From assembly GCA_014529385.2 (NCBI GenBank), contig CM043959.1, positions 60,712,253-60,772,252 on the forward strand: a stretch of DNA of 60,000 nucleotides, in the 5' to 3' direction. Under the pieces are notes generated by a model, which ran no database searches, had not been told where the DNA came from, and saw only the letters and a list, made by a program, of their open reading frames with translations. Below, piece after piece: positions 34,201-44,919 of the stretch. How positions within the stretch are numbered: position 1 is the first letter of the stretch; every line of letters starts with the position of its first letter. The translations under genes and the position numbers were made by a program. Origin of the DNA: Adiantum capillus-veneris (lineage: Eukaryota > Streptophyta > Polypodiopsida > Polypodiales > Pteridaceae).

Positions 34201-35590
34201 ACATCATGTGCCAAGAGACCAGAACAAGGATGCAGACCACCTAGCATCATCAAAGTTAAATGAGTCAATAGTGGGAGCAGTGGCCATCAAACTTCCACTT
34301 CAGCAAGGCAAGGAGGACTTGGAAGATATTATGCACATTCTGGAGCAAGGAGAGGCTCCTAAACACTTGAATGCAGGGGAAAGGCGATGGTTAGCTAGGA
34401 AGGCTACCAGGTATCGCATAGTAAATGATGACTTGTATTGTCTAGGTAAGGATGGTGTGCTTAGGAGAGTGCCTTTGAAGAGTGAAATTGAAGAAATTTT
34501 AAAAGCTTGTCACGATGATATATGCGGAGGACACTTTGCACACGACGTCACTAGTAGAAAGGTTCTACAAGCTGGGTTTACTTGGCCAAGTCTTCATCGT
34601 GATGTCAAATACTGGTGTCAAACATGTGACGAATGTCAGAAAGCAGGACCACGACGGCTCATAGCTGAACCTCAGAACCCAATAAAGGTATATGGGCCCT
34701 TTGAGAAGTGGGGAATTGATGCCATAGGGCCTCTACCACGCACTTAGTCAGGTAAAGAGTACATCATCATGGGAGTAGACTACATGACTAGATGGGCTGA
34801 GGCTATGCCGACCAATAGAATTACTGCTAAGGATGTGAGTCAGTTCATCTTTGACCACATCTATTGCCGGTTTGGCACCCCTCTTGAAATACTATCTGAT
34901 AGAGGACCAGGGTTTAGAGCAGACTTGGTAGGAGAACTCATGAAGAAGCTAAATATTCAGCATCAACACACTACTCCTTACTACCCTCAGTGCAATGGTT
35001 TGGTGGAAAAAGTAAATGGAATCATTTGCAAAATTCTCACCAAACAGGTACATGCCAGGCGCCAAGATTGGGACAAACACCTGAATGGAGCTCTATGGGC
35101 CTATAGAACCTCCTTCAAAACCACATTAGGGTACACACCCTTTCATTTGGTTTATGGAAAGGAGGCACTTTTGCCCATTGAAGTGAAGTTAACAAGTCTT
35201 CGAATATTGGGTAGCCAGGTAGGCTCTCAAAAGGAGAAAGTACATCAAAGGATCATGGATCTAGAGAGGCTGCAATTGGATCGTGAAGAAGCCATCAACC
35301 ACTATTCTCAAGAAGCAGAGAAGCACAGAGAAAAGTTCAACAAAAAGCTAGCATCCAAAGACATCAAAAAGGGATCTCTGGTGCTTCGATATGACAATCG
35401 CTTCGACACTCGTAAGGATGGAAAGTTTCTTTTTCGATGGGAAGGCCCGTTCTTGGTCACCAAAAAGTTCAAAAATGGCTCTTACAGACTTCAAGACATT
35501 GATGGTAAAGTGCACAAGACCAGGAAAAATGGATGGCGTCTAAAGCCTTATCACATCAGGATAAGGTCAGCTCAAGATCAAAGAAAGTAG
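31268..35590 (+). pseudogene. pol: pol of the Tat-type element: protease, RT, RNase H, second RNase H, integrase (one internal stop)
   Basis: In frame with gag after a single TGA. Numbering from the Met at 31328: a Gln/Pro-rich linker, protease with YIDSGAEV (Asp 179), reverse transcriptase with FIDD (561-564), and the usual RNase H. In that RNase H the first catalytic Asp is replaced (FFVNPS, Asn 706). A second RNase H follows with Asp 855, Glu 896, Asp 920 and Asp 968/970 all present, then the integrase HHCC finger (CQTCDECQ) and core Asp 1131. A TAG at 34745-34747 interrupts integrase. The frame resumes (DYMTRW, SDRGPGF, NGLVEKVN, FRWEGPF) to 35590. A second RNase H with a damaged first one is the hallmark of the plant Tat lineage. 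Confidence 0.9.
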
Positions 35591-35616
35591 GCTAAAGGCA
35601 TAAATACCCCTAGCCA

Positions 35617-35629
35617 GGTTTGGGGGGGC
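35617..35629 (+). other. Polypurine tract
   Basis: GGTTTGGGGGGGC lies three bases before the TGATCC start of the 3' LTR, in the expected place. Confidence 0.6.
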
Positions 35630-35631
35630 TA

Positions 35632-36530
35632 TGATCCGAGCCTATCACAAATTTTTGTTTATCATATTTTGTTGGTTTTCCTTGATTCTAGAGGTTTACA
35701 ATAAAAGAAAGAGTGAGAACAACCTCTTGGAAAAATTTTTAAAAAAAATGATTTTTTCTTGACTAGTTCACCGGAGGTGAAAGGTAGAGGGAGAACCTAG
35801 TGGTAAAGGGAAGGGAAAATATGTAAATGTGAAAAGAAAAGATATGATGTGGTTGTGGAGCCATGCACCCATGATTCAAGGGTCATGAGTGGCTCATATC
35901 ATCATGGCTTTGGAGCCATATGATGATTCAAACAAATGGGACCCAAGTGGAAGACTTGGTAAAGGAAGAAACCATACACATGATTTTGCTGAATTTTTAA
36001 AAAATACTTCCACTCCGATCCAAGAAAAGTTGTCTTCATCAAAGTTGTAGCTGATGAGCTGGAGATTCTGGCCATATTGTTTTTATAATTTTTGCATCTA
36101 CGGTCTAGGAGATATGGCCAAAATGGTGGACGCCAGTTTTTTCAACTGTGGTGGAGACCACCCCCTCTACCTTTACACACACACACCCTTCCTTTTCCAC
36201 ATTGAGACCTTCTCTAAAATCAGCCATTAGTCTTCTCACCCTCCTCTCCTTCCTTCTCTCTCTCAAGCTCAAAAACCCATCAAAGTTCCTCTTCTAATCA
36301 CCTCTCAAGTCATGCTTAATCTTGTACCAATTCATAAGTTCTCATTCAACCCCTTCCTATTATTACTAGATATGTATTGATTTTATGTAGATTCTTTACA
36401 TTTTAAAATAAGGAAGCTCTTGGACTCAAGCTATGGAGGAAGGAGTGAAGACAACACAAGTGATGATGGAGTTAATTGGTCAACAAATCACTTGGAAGGA
36501 GCTTCTTCATTGGTTGAATGTCCCTAATCA
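35632..36530 (+). repeat. 3' LTR of the Tat-type element, truncated
   Basis: Matches 27922-28820 with only a few substitutions (for example at the AAAAATTT run near 35647 and GATGAGCTGG near 36055). It ends at CCCTAATCA, upstream of the TATA box found in the 5' copy, and is followed by unrelated sequence. Confidence 0.85.
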
Positions 36531-36567
36531 TGACATGAGTGTCACATTGGTTTTTAGGTTAATATAC

Positions 36568-36780
36568 TGATAGCCGTTTTTTGGCTTTCCATAATTGCCA
36601 TTGTAAGCTACCTCACCCTATGAAATCACTCAAACATTTTGGTTATCCCTACCATTTCACTGTACATAGGCGTGTGTGAGTTATGGGACTTCCCCCATAT
36701 TTTCTTAAAAACCCTCAATTAGCTAGTCAGTGGGCTAGTTGAGCCAAAAATAAATAAAAAATAAAAAATTATAAGTATAT
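36568..36780 (+). repeat. 5' LTR remnant of the gag-only element
   Basis: Nearly identical to 39177-39390 (GGCTTTCCATAATTGCCAT, CAGTGGGCTAGTTGAGCC and the AATAAATAAAAAAT run). The match stops at AAGTATATT, and internal leader sequence follows. The promoter and primer site are therefore deleted. Confidence 0.8.
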
Positions 36781-36938
36781 TTGGATTAGCATAACATAAG
36801 AAAGGAAAAAAACATTTTCACATAAGAATCCAGAATTCATGTTGAAAGACCTTTCAAAACTTTGTGTAGTTAGTTGATGTCATGAGAGAAAATGATTGTT
36901 TGGAACTAATCTTTGTGTGGTTCTAGCATTGAGAGACT

Positions 36939-39331
36939 ATGACACGCTATACCTTTGATGATATCCCAATCTTCTTCGGAAATCTAGAAGAAGATGTTGA
37001 TGATTTTCTTGCTGATTTTAGAATGGTTTGTCGTATCCTTGGTAAAAGGGATGACATTGAAAAAGGGGATTTTCTATTGCTATGCCTTAGAGGCAACGCT
37101 GAGCAATGGTTTTGGAGTATGTCTTCTTAGATTGAAGATGGATATACCCAAATTTCCAAAGCTTTGAAGACCTGATTCTCTAAATTTCCAACAACAGAGA
37201 CAGCATGGGATTCATTAGGGAGACTTCAAAACATGGTGAAGACTACTATGCTTATGAGGATATTTTTTCTCGTCAATGGGGAAGATGTGGTTTTAGCTCT
37301 ACGTTTCTAGATTATGTAAAAGTGGAGCAATCTATTTCGGGTTTGTCTCCTTTCCTAAAGACTAAGGTTACTTGTAGTGGACCCTCTACCTTTGAAGAAG
37401 CGGTCACTATTGCCCGAAGGAAGTTTCACAAGTACTTCTACATCAAAAATGGTTTCCATCATGCTGGAAGAACCAACCACCATGAAAGTGTTTCTATCAA
37501 GGATTCATCTCCTTTGCCATACTTGTCTCCTTCTACTCTGACAAATGTTGAAGAAGTTACTTACATGCCAACTGATTATTCAAGTGCTAAAGTGTGTAGC
37601 CAAGATTCAAATGTGGAATCTCTTTCTTTTACCTTTATCACAAGCATGCAAAAATCGACACAAGATATCTCAAATGGCATTGATGATTCAATAATGGATA
37701 CATCTAACCTTTTGGCGGAGGATCAATTTCTAGTCCGAGCAGACGAAGCTTTTGTGCAACATGACTCTATGGAGAATGAAGACCTTGAAGGTAACCTTGA
37801 TCTTATGGAATGTTCTGAGAGTGTATCTTGTCAAAAAGAAGAGAGTGAAGAAGAAGATGAAATCATAGGTAGGGAGATCATAGACCACATTGATCATAAA
37901 GAGATGATTGTGTACATGGAATGCAAACTCCAAAACAAAGTAGAAGAGTGTGAGTTGAATCCATGTCAGGATAATCTTTAAGAAGTGTTTGAGGATGTTG
38001 AAAAGCATTGGTATGACCCATGTATATTAAGCATGGAGGAACCTATCATGCAAGAAGCCAGAGTTTTCACAAAATTAAACAGTAATCCGTCAACCTTTGA
38101 GGTGGTACAATGTGAGGAGTTACAACCTTGCCAAAGGGGTGGCTTAGAAGGGGATGAAGAACATGGGAGAGTAGTAAAAAATAGAATCATAAAAGGAAAT
38201 TGTCAGAAGGGTATCATTCTCTCCAATGGTGTTTTAATGGGTGGCTCTTCATTCATGGGACAATCTCTTACCAAAAAAATCCAAGCTTTTGAAGCCCCGA
38301 TCATCTTCACATTGGGTTTCACCTCTTCAAAGTCAACTTCTCCTCTCTTCACATATACCTTTCATCGGGGACACCATACCTTCTTAAGTGGAAGAGGACA
38401 TGAATACTTTGTGATGAACGGATGTTTCCAAACCTTCTTCATTTGGTTCTTTGGTGTATGGAGGTCACACATTGTGATGCTTTTGGTCTTCATCATAGAT
38501 GAAAAACTTGTTCATTGCTACATGTGGATATTTCATCAATCAGTACCAAAATCTATTCTCTTCCAATGTGTTGGAAGCAATAGAAACCTTCATCTATTAT
38601 CTACTTATGTGGTAAACTATTTGTAATATCTTCCAATATCAACTGGAAGCATGGATCAAGCTTTCATAAATCATGAAGGTCATAGAATTTTTGACTTGAT
38701 GAGCCTACCCAGGTTGAATGAATTTTATGAGCTACAGTTCAGGAATTTGCTCATACAAGCTCTTGAAGATCGTAGCAGATACATCAACTTTACACAAGAG
38801 GAAGAGCAACCAATATTTCATATCACATTCATAGTAATAGATGTAATGATGGACAACAATAGAATCTACAAGTTTCTTCAACCGAAATCAGTAAGTGATT
38901 CCATACCATATATCTCTCTTTGGGAAAGATATTTCACGATCTTTGATCCTGTGGGGTTCTTATGGAAACTTTTTCGATGGAGGAGGTTTACTCCGTCACT
39001 TCATTACATCCTGCTATTGGCTCTGAGAACCTTTCATATCACACAAGGTTTTTTAATCATACAACAAAGGTTCTTCAAAGATGAGAGCAGACAAAGACAG
39101 ACGTTACACAATCTACATGTTGTATGGTCGGGTAAATGGCACATGAATGTACCATTATCTAAGGGGGGCGGGCTAATGATAGCCGTTTTTCGGCTTTCCA
39201 TAATTGCCATAGTAAGCTACCTCACCGTATCAAATTACTCAAACATTTTGGTTATCCCTACCATTTCACTGTACATAGGCGTGTGTGAGTTAGGGGACTT
39301 CTCCCATATTTTCTTAAAAACCCTCAATTAG
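36939..39331 (+). pseudogene. gag-like ORF with long unknown extension (decayed)
   Basis: The gag part starts MTRYTFDDIPIFFGNLEEDVDDFLADF and has LRGNAEQWFWS, then stops at 37128-37130 and about 37171. After a frame change near 37205-37240 comes AYEDIFSRQWGRCGF, QSISGLSPFLKTKV and FEEAVTIARRKF, the end of a retrotransposon gag. From 37205 to past 39176 there is one frame, broken only by TAA at 37979-37981 and 38624-38626. It covers an acidic segment and then about 400 residues I cannot assign, rich in aromatic and hydrophobic residues. No zinc knuckle, protease or RT motif is present. The frame runs through the polypurine tract into the LTR. Confidence 0.55.
39161..39173 (+). other. Polypurine tract
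   Basis: AAGGGGGGCGGGC followed by TAA and the LTR start TGATAG, the same layout as at 1010-1026. Confidence 0.7.
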
Positions 39332-41786
39332 CTAGTCACTGGGCTAGTTGAGCCAAAAATAAATAAAAAATAAAAAATTTTAAGTATATTATGGCCCATT
39401 TGTGTATAAATATTTCATTGTATATAGAGCCTAAATAAAAGGATTTTTCATAATTATTTTGGTATTTATTTAAATATTTCTACCTAGGTGTGTGTTATTT
39501 ATGCTATGTACATTGACTCACCATTAACATATTTTTTCTTGCCATTTTGCATACTCTTTATTTCATATAAAAAATAATTTCATGCAAGCTTTTCTTATTT
39601 TTGATGTAACTCCATCCCAACAAAAATCCAAAAAAACTAGTTTTATTTATGTGTATATTTTTTCATTATTGTGATTTTTCCTTCCTACATCTATTCTCTT
39701 TTACTCTCCTAAATTAGACCACAAAAAATATTCATCTTTTTATGGTAGACTCATAATGAGAGAGATTTATTTTGACCCCTTTATATTTTTTCCACCTATA
39801 TTATTTATATTTGACATGTACATATTTTTTTAGACCCCTAAATATTTGATTTTCTTAGTTGTACTATTCACTCATATCATGATCTCAATAATATCTTCAA
39901 TTATAGACCTACCAAATAAGGTCAAGGGTATGTGGCATGCATGCATGCATGCACCATGGGGAGCTCACTCTTGGAGGTATTCAAAAGAATCATCCAAAAA
40001 AGGACCTCACAAGGACCTTGTGCAGTGGAAAAAACAGTCGGTTTTGTTGAATTTTTAAAGATCACATGCTCCCTGAATTTGGAAAGGTGATACAAACAAA
40101 AGTTGTAGCTCCCAAGCTGAAATTTCACCTCAAATTTTTATATATTTTTTTGACCTACGAGCTGTGAGCTATGATTTTATTGGTGGACCCCAGTTTGCCC
40201 ATGATATGCAGCCACACTCCCTCTTCCACTTAATCATTTTCCTCTTTCACACACACTCCTCCCTCTCCTTCCCACTCCCAAACCTGCAACTCCCATGTCC
40301 TAATTCACCCTTTTCACCATTTCCACATCTCTCACACCTCCATAGCCTTCATCCTCCATTTCTACACCCTATGTGTCCCCCTTTCTCTCTACATATATGT
40401 CCATATTACCATACTCTCTTCAGCTTTGTAAAGAACTTCAAAAAATCAGCAAAAACCCAAGGATAACCTTTGCAAATGAAGGCTTTTATCATGAATTTTC
40501 CAAGGTTTGAAGATAACATAGCTTCATCAACACGCTCTGCTTCGCCATGCTGACTACTTCTTCTTCCGGTGCTGTAAAGAGGTGAATGTAAACTTCTCCA
40601 AAGCTTCAACCTCTCTTTACAAGCTCATCCCTTCTCTAACTTTTCTCATCATATATCTCACCATTTGGTGAATGATTTTGTAAGTATTTTTTAGTGATAA
40701 TTACTAACTACTAACCACTAATCTTATTGTAAAATGCACCCTCTACTAGAGTAGGCACTGCCAAATTATTCACTCAATCCTCTCTCCTTTCATCCTCAAT
40801 AATTCTCTTCCCTTAAGCCCACATCCATGTGACTCAAAGGACAAGAGAGACCCACCCTCATTAAAAAAATTAAAATATTCATAATCTTTTATTCCTTCAA
40901 ATAAACTTGATTTAGCCTAATCCTAATCGGAGATTCTAAAACCTATAAATAGAGCCCTTCTCTCCCTTGTAAATAATCATATTATCACACTACACCACAC
41001 GATTCTCAACACATAACACACCACTCTTCAAGCTTAGTTGTGTAGAGTGTGTGCATTGTGAGTGCTCTATTCCATCACTACGCATAGGTGCATGGAGAAG
41101 CTTGAAGTTAGTTATGCCATCTAGAGGAGTGGAGTGATACTATACTCTGCAATCACACTTGTAGCCTACTCTCATCCATAAATAAGATTCATAGTTTTGG
41201 GTGCAACTGTATGCTGCAACTACGACTCTTCTCTCCAAATTGATTTGATAAGTTGGCTCATCAGGTGGTTGAAGGTATATTGTCCTTGAAGTTTGTTGTG
41301 CCATTTCATGCTTGGTGGTTCGAGGGCTTGTTGAATTGTTTGCCAAAACTTTCAATTGTAAGAGGGTGCTCGGTGAGAGGGCTCCCGTGACCCTAAGACA
41401 ATTTGTGTATTGGCAACAAGGTCAAGTTTTGTGTTGTCTCTCTATTTCTCATCAAGCTTTGTGTGCATCTAGTCTTTAAGGCTAAGACTGAGTTGCTCAA
41501 GTTGATTTGTGCGCTTTACCTCTCTCTGGCGTGGTGAATGTTTGTGTTTGGTGTGTGTGTGTGGCTATCTTGCATTCCCCTCTCTTTGTGCGTTTGAGTA
41601 CAAGGAGATATCACGTGCGTCCTAGTTCGCATCTACAACTAGGTGGTGCCCCTTTTCTTGTTTGGTTTCTGGCTGTGGGTTGTTGTTGTCTCTGATTGTG
41701 CTTGCCCCAGCCCCAATTGAGTAGCACGGGAGCCTCGAAGGGCGTTTAGAGGCCGCTCTTCTTGTTGCCCGCCCCGGACCGCCTCA
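39177..41786 (+). repeat. 3' LTR of the gag-only element (2610 bp)
   Basis: Starts TGATAGCC and ends GACCGCCTCA. U3 is AT-rich. A TATA box (CCTATAAATAGAGC) lies at about 40944, followed by a pyrimidine-rich leader. U5 carries CTAGGTGGTGCCCC (41639-41652) and TAGAGGCCG (41747-41755), as in the two other Tat-type LTRs. Short ORFs within it have no recognisable product. Confidence 0.7.
40944..40953 (+). promoter_or_regulatory. LTR TATA box
   Basis: CTATAAATAGAG in the large LTR, with a CT-rich stretch and CACCACACGATTC following. Likely core promoter. Confidence 0.6.
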
Positions 41787-41790
41787 ATAC

Positions 41791-41889
41791 TATATAATAA
41801 GCTTCGACAACTTAAATAATGAGTGATGGCTAAATAAAATTCAAATGCGTAATAGAACTTGTGTGAAAATTGAAAGTAGAGACCTTACA
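41791..41889 (-). repeat. 3' LTR fragment of the minus-strand chromovirus
   Basis: About 80 bases (41811-41889) match 47450-47529 almost exactly. The fragment ends where the gag-only element is inserted. Confidence 0.8.
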
Positions 41890-41918
41890 ATCTCCCCAAC
41901 ATAGAATTTGAGATGCCC

Positions 41919-43230
41919 TCATCTCAAGAACAATGAAGGGTCATCCTTAAGAAGGGATGTCTCATCTTCCCAAGTAGCATCTTCTATAGGGAAATCCTTC
42001 CATAAGATAAGATGTTCTTTGATGGATCTATTCCTAAGCTTTCTCTCCCGAGTTTCTAGGATAGTATCAGGTTGGAGTTGTAGAACATCTTGAGCAGGTA
42101 AAATGATTTGCTCATCATCAAGGACATGGTCAGGGTTATATACATAAGGTTTTAACAGACTTACATGAAATACATCATGCACTTTGAGATGAGAAGGGAG
42201 TTTTAGTCTATAATCTTGATCACTTACAACCTTGATTACTTCGTAAGGTCCACAATATCGGTAGCTAAGCTTCTTATACCTTTCGAGAGACAGATTGATC
42301 TTTTTGGGCTTTACTCATAAGAAAAATTTGTCACCTTCTTTGAAAATCCGATCAGATCTTTTTAAGTCGGCGTACTTCTTTTGTCGATCTTGAGCCGGTT
42401 GAAAATCCCTTCGAATAGCTTTGGTTTGAGCTTCCATTTCTTCAAGCATTTTCTTTGAGGCTTCTACCCTTATAGTGGGGTCCGAAAAGTTACGAGATGA
42501 TAAACATTCTTGACCATAAAGAGCATTAAAAGGTGTCATTCCAATACTTCTATGAGTAGAGGAATTGCATGCATACTCTACCAAGGGTAGGTATTGAATC
42601 CACTTGCGAGGTTCTCTATTGCAGTAGGCTCTGAGGATGTCTTTAATTACTTGATTAACTCTTTCAGTTTGGCCATCAGTTTGAGGTTGATAAGAAGTAC
42701 TAAAACATAACTAGGTTCCAATAGCTTGAAACAATGATACCCAAAACTTTGAAGTAAACTTGGCATCACGATCGCTGACAATCCTCTTGGGTAAACCATG
42801 AATTCTGAAAACCTCCTTCACAAATAGACGAGCAATATCTGAAGCTGTAAAGGTTGTCTTGTGACTGGGATTAAGTGAGCCACTTTAGTAAGCAAGTCGA
42901 CTATGACCATGATTGAATCATAGCCAGCTTGAGCAGAAGGAAACCCAGTGATAAAGTCCATGCTAATACATTCTCATTTCATTTGGGGAATATCTAAAGG
43001 ATGTATTTTACCCGGCATCTTTAGTCTCTCTGCCTTAATCCTTTGACAAGACAAACACTGCTTGACATAGCGAAGGACATCACCCTTCATACCTTGCGAA
43101 TTGCATTGATGGTTTTGGCATAACCTGGATGTCCTGAAGTTGGGCCATCATGTGCTTCATATAGGATAGCATTCCTCAGGGTAGAATCCTTAGGTATGCA
43201 TAGTCGATTCCTGTAGTAAATTTTCCCATC
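41919..43230 (-). pseudogene. Chromovirus integrase and chromodomain (decayed)
   Basis: On the minus strand, GHPGYAKTINAI (zinc-finger region) lies near 43100, degraded core segments follow, and then the integrase end SSTHRSIGMTPFNALYGQE and AQDRQKKYADLKRSD (42584-42315). Next is HDVFHVSLLKPYVYNPDH and a chromodomain with HLILWKDFPIEDATWEDE (42182-41919). Several stops and frame changes break the core. The chromodomain lies close to the polypurine run before the LTR, as usual for this lineage. Confidence 0.8.
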
Positions 43231-44899
43231 TTCTAAGGAGTTTAAGGAGTAATGTAGACTTTTCACCTTTGTGGTTTACCTGATTGTAACTTTGACCTGT
43301 AGTAACAGTGTCCGCAGCACCTTGTTTTCACCATAACTTTCATTCTGTAACTCAGAATTGGGTGCTGTAAAAGGCAAAGTTGACCTTCTCAAAGTGTTTA
43401 AGCTGATTTTGGAGTGTTCCTCAAGTATACCCACGAGCTAAGGCGTTCAAGATGCATCCAAAACACCTTTTGAACCAGGTCTCCTTGTAGGGGGCCCTTT
43501 AGCATGCATCCAAGGTGTAGCATGCTTTTTCAAAAGAGAATCCACCTTAAACAAATGAGGTAGGCTCCAATAAAGTTTGATTTATTGGGGATATACATTA
43601 TATTTAAGATTTGTTGACCAACACAAGTAAATGATCCAAGACTTGGGTCACATAGTGGTGGGGAAGGGAAGGCCTACAAGGTTAACCCTACCCTTGAGAG
43701 AAGATGGGTAAGATAAGTGCCCATAAATTATTTATTTACAAATTATGGGATGTAGATAGCTATTTAAATTAGTAAAGGTAATTAGTTAAAAGACTATGCA
43801 GTAAAAAAACTAGGAGAGTAGAATTAAGTTTACTATTTACATTTAGCATGAAGAGAGAAATATGATGTAAATGCATAAAGATCTAAAAAGGGTAAGGTGT
43901 TTGTATGGAAAAAGGCTATTACGGAAAGAGAGAATGAACACTAGGTTAAAACTTTGATAAAAATATATACATTTGAGTAGAAATGTAGTGCAAATGCAAG
44001 GTTACCATTTAACGCTACTCACTAGGGCTCCTTCCTCTTTGAAAGAGGGAAGTTTAGCTTGCTTGAGAAGTAGCTTTTTCTCTTGAAGAGATGTGTACAC
44101 CGCACTCTGTGCAATATAGATTAAGTGAAACTTTATTGAATACTTTAACTTTAATCCACTTTAAGGCAAGACTTGATCAGACAATAATACAAAAAAAAGA
44201 TAATATTAATCCAAACTTTATTTATATACAAAATATTTGCTACCAAGGTTGGTAGTCTTTAGGTACAAGGATTGTAATGTCTCTATATTTTGAGTTTAGT
44301 GACTACAAAAGGATAGGCTAAAGGATCAAAATAATAGGTATCCTTTGACCCTTGAAAGCTACGAGATACACATATGGGTCGAATCCTACCACCATGGATA
44401 ACTTTTGTAACTTGGTTATAGACCCATTGAGTCTGAGATATCTTTTCTCCTCCCAAGGTAATGGTAGCATCCGGATGCTTAGTACCAATGAAAAGATAAA
44501 CTTCGATGACTTTGAACTCCTCTGCCCATCGAAGTTTCTTGAGATTGGTATCCATGCACCATATCTTGTCAGCATCGATGGTATAGATTCATCCAGATGG
44601 ACTCTAGTTCATGCCCCATCCTCTATGCACCCTTGGGATAGGTGGTGCAAACACCCTATCCAAAATCATCATCACCCTTTTTTGAAACTCATAATTTGGT
44701 GATTGGCATGCATTTTCAAACATGATGGTGAACACCTGCAATTTCTGGTAGGATGAATGAACATTTTCCTATACCAGCAAAGTTCAATCTTCAATACCAT
44801 ATAAAAACTCAAAACAATTTTTCTAGGTTCTTCTATTATTTCAAACATTTGCATCCTTCAATATCTAAACATCAATCTAAAAATCTCCCCAAGCTTTAA
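43231..44899 (-). other. Unassigned internal region of the chromovirus
   Basis: Between primer site and integrase there should be gag, protease, RT and RNase H, but no such motif is visible. A 90-codon open stretch (44555-44283: KKLRWAEEFKVIEVYLFIGTK, HGGRIRPICVS) has no family I recognise. Low-complexity AT-rich stretches fill the rest. Confidence 0.4.
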
Positions 44900-44916
44900 C
44901 CTATGCTTTGATACCA
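44900..44916 (-). other. Primer binding site, Met-tRNA type
   Basis: TGGTATCAAAGCATAGG on the minus strand, three bases after the LTR end. TGGTATCA-AGC is the usual complement of plant initiator methionine tRNA with one change. Confidence 0.7.
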
Positions 44917-44919
44917 GCG

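Larger units (their letters stand above)
27922..36530 (+). mobile_element. Tat-type Ty3 retrotransposon, nearly full length, 3' LTR truncated
   Basis: 5' LTR (27922-29391), primer site, three small ORFs, gag, pol with a second RNase H, polypurine tract (35617-35629) and a partial 3' LTR (35632-36530). The two LTRs differ at only a handful of positions over the ~900 shared bases, so the insertion is fairly recent. It interrupts the decayed gag at 26.2-27.9 kb. The 3' LTR stops at TCCCTAATCA, before its promoter, so the right end was lost by a deletion. No target-site duplication can be confirmed for that reason. Confidence 0.85.
36568..41786 (+). mobile_element. Non-autonomous gag-only LTR element
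   Basis: Two copies of an LTR starting TGATAGCCGTTTTT flank a gag-like region with no protease, RT or integrase. The left copy (36568-36780) keeps only its first ~213 bases. The right copy (39177-41786) appears complete at 2610 bp. ATAC occurs just before the left LTR (36564-36567) and just after the right one (41787-41790), a possible 4-bp target duplication. Its polypurine tract and U5 motif resemble those of the Tat elements, so it may be mobilised by them. It is inserted into the 3' LTR of the minus-strand chromovirus. Confidence 0.65.
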
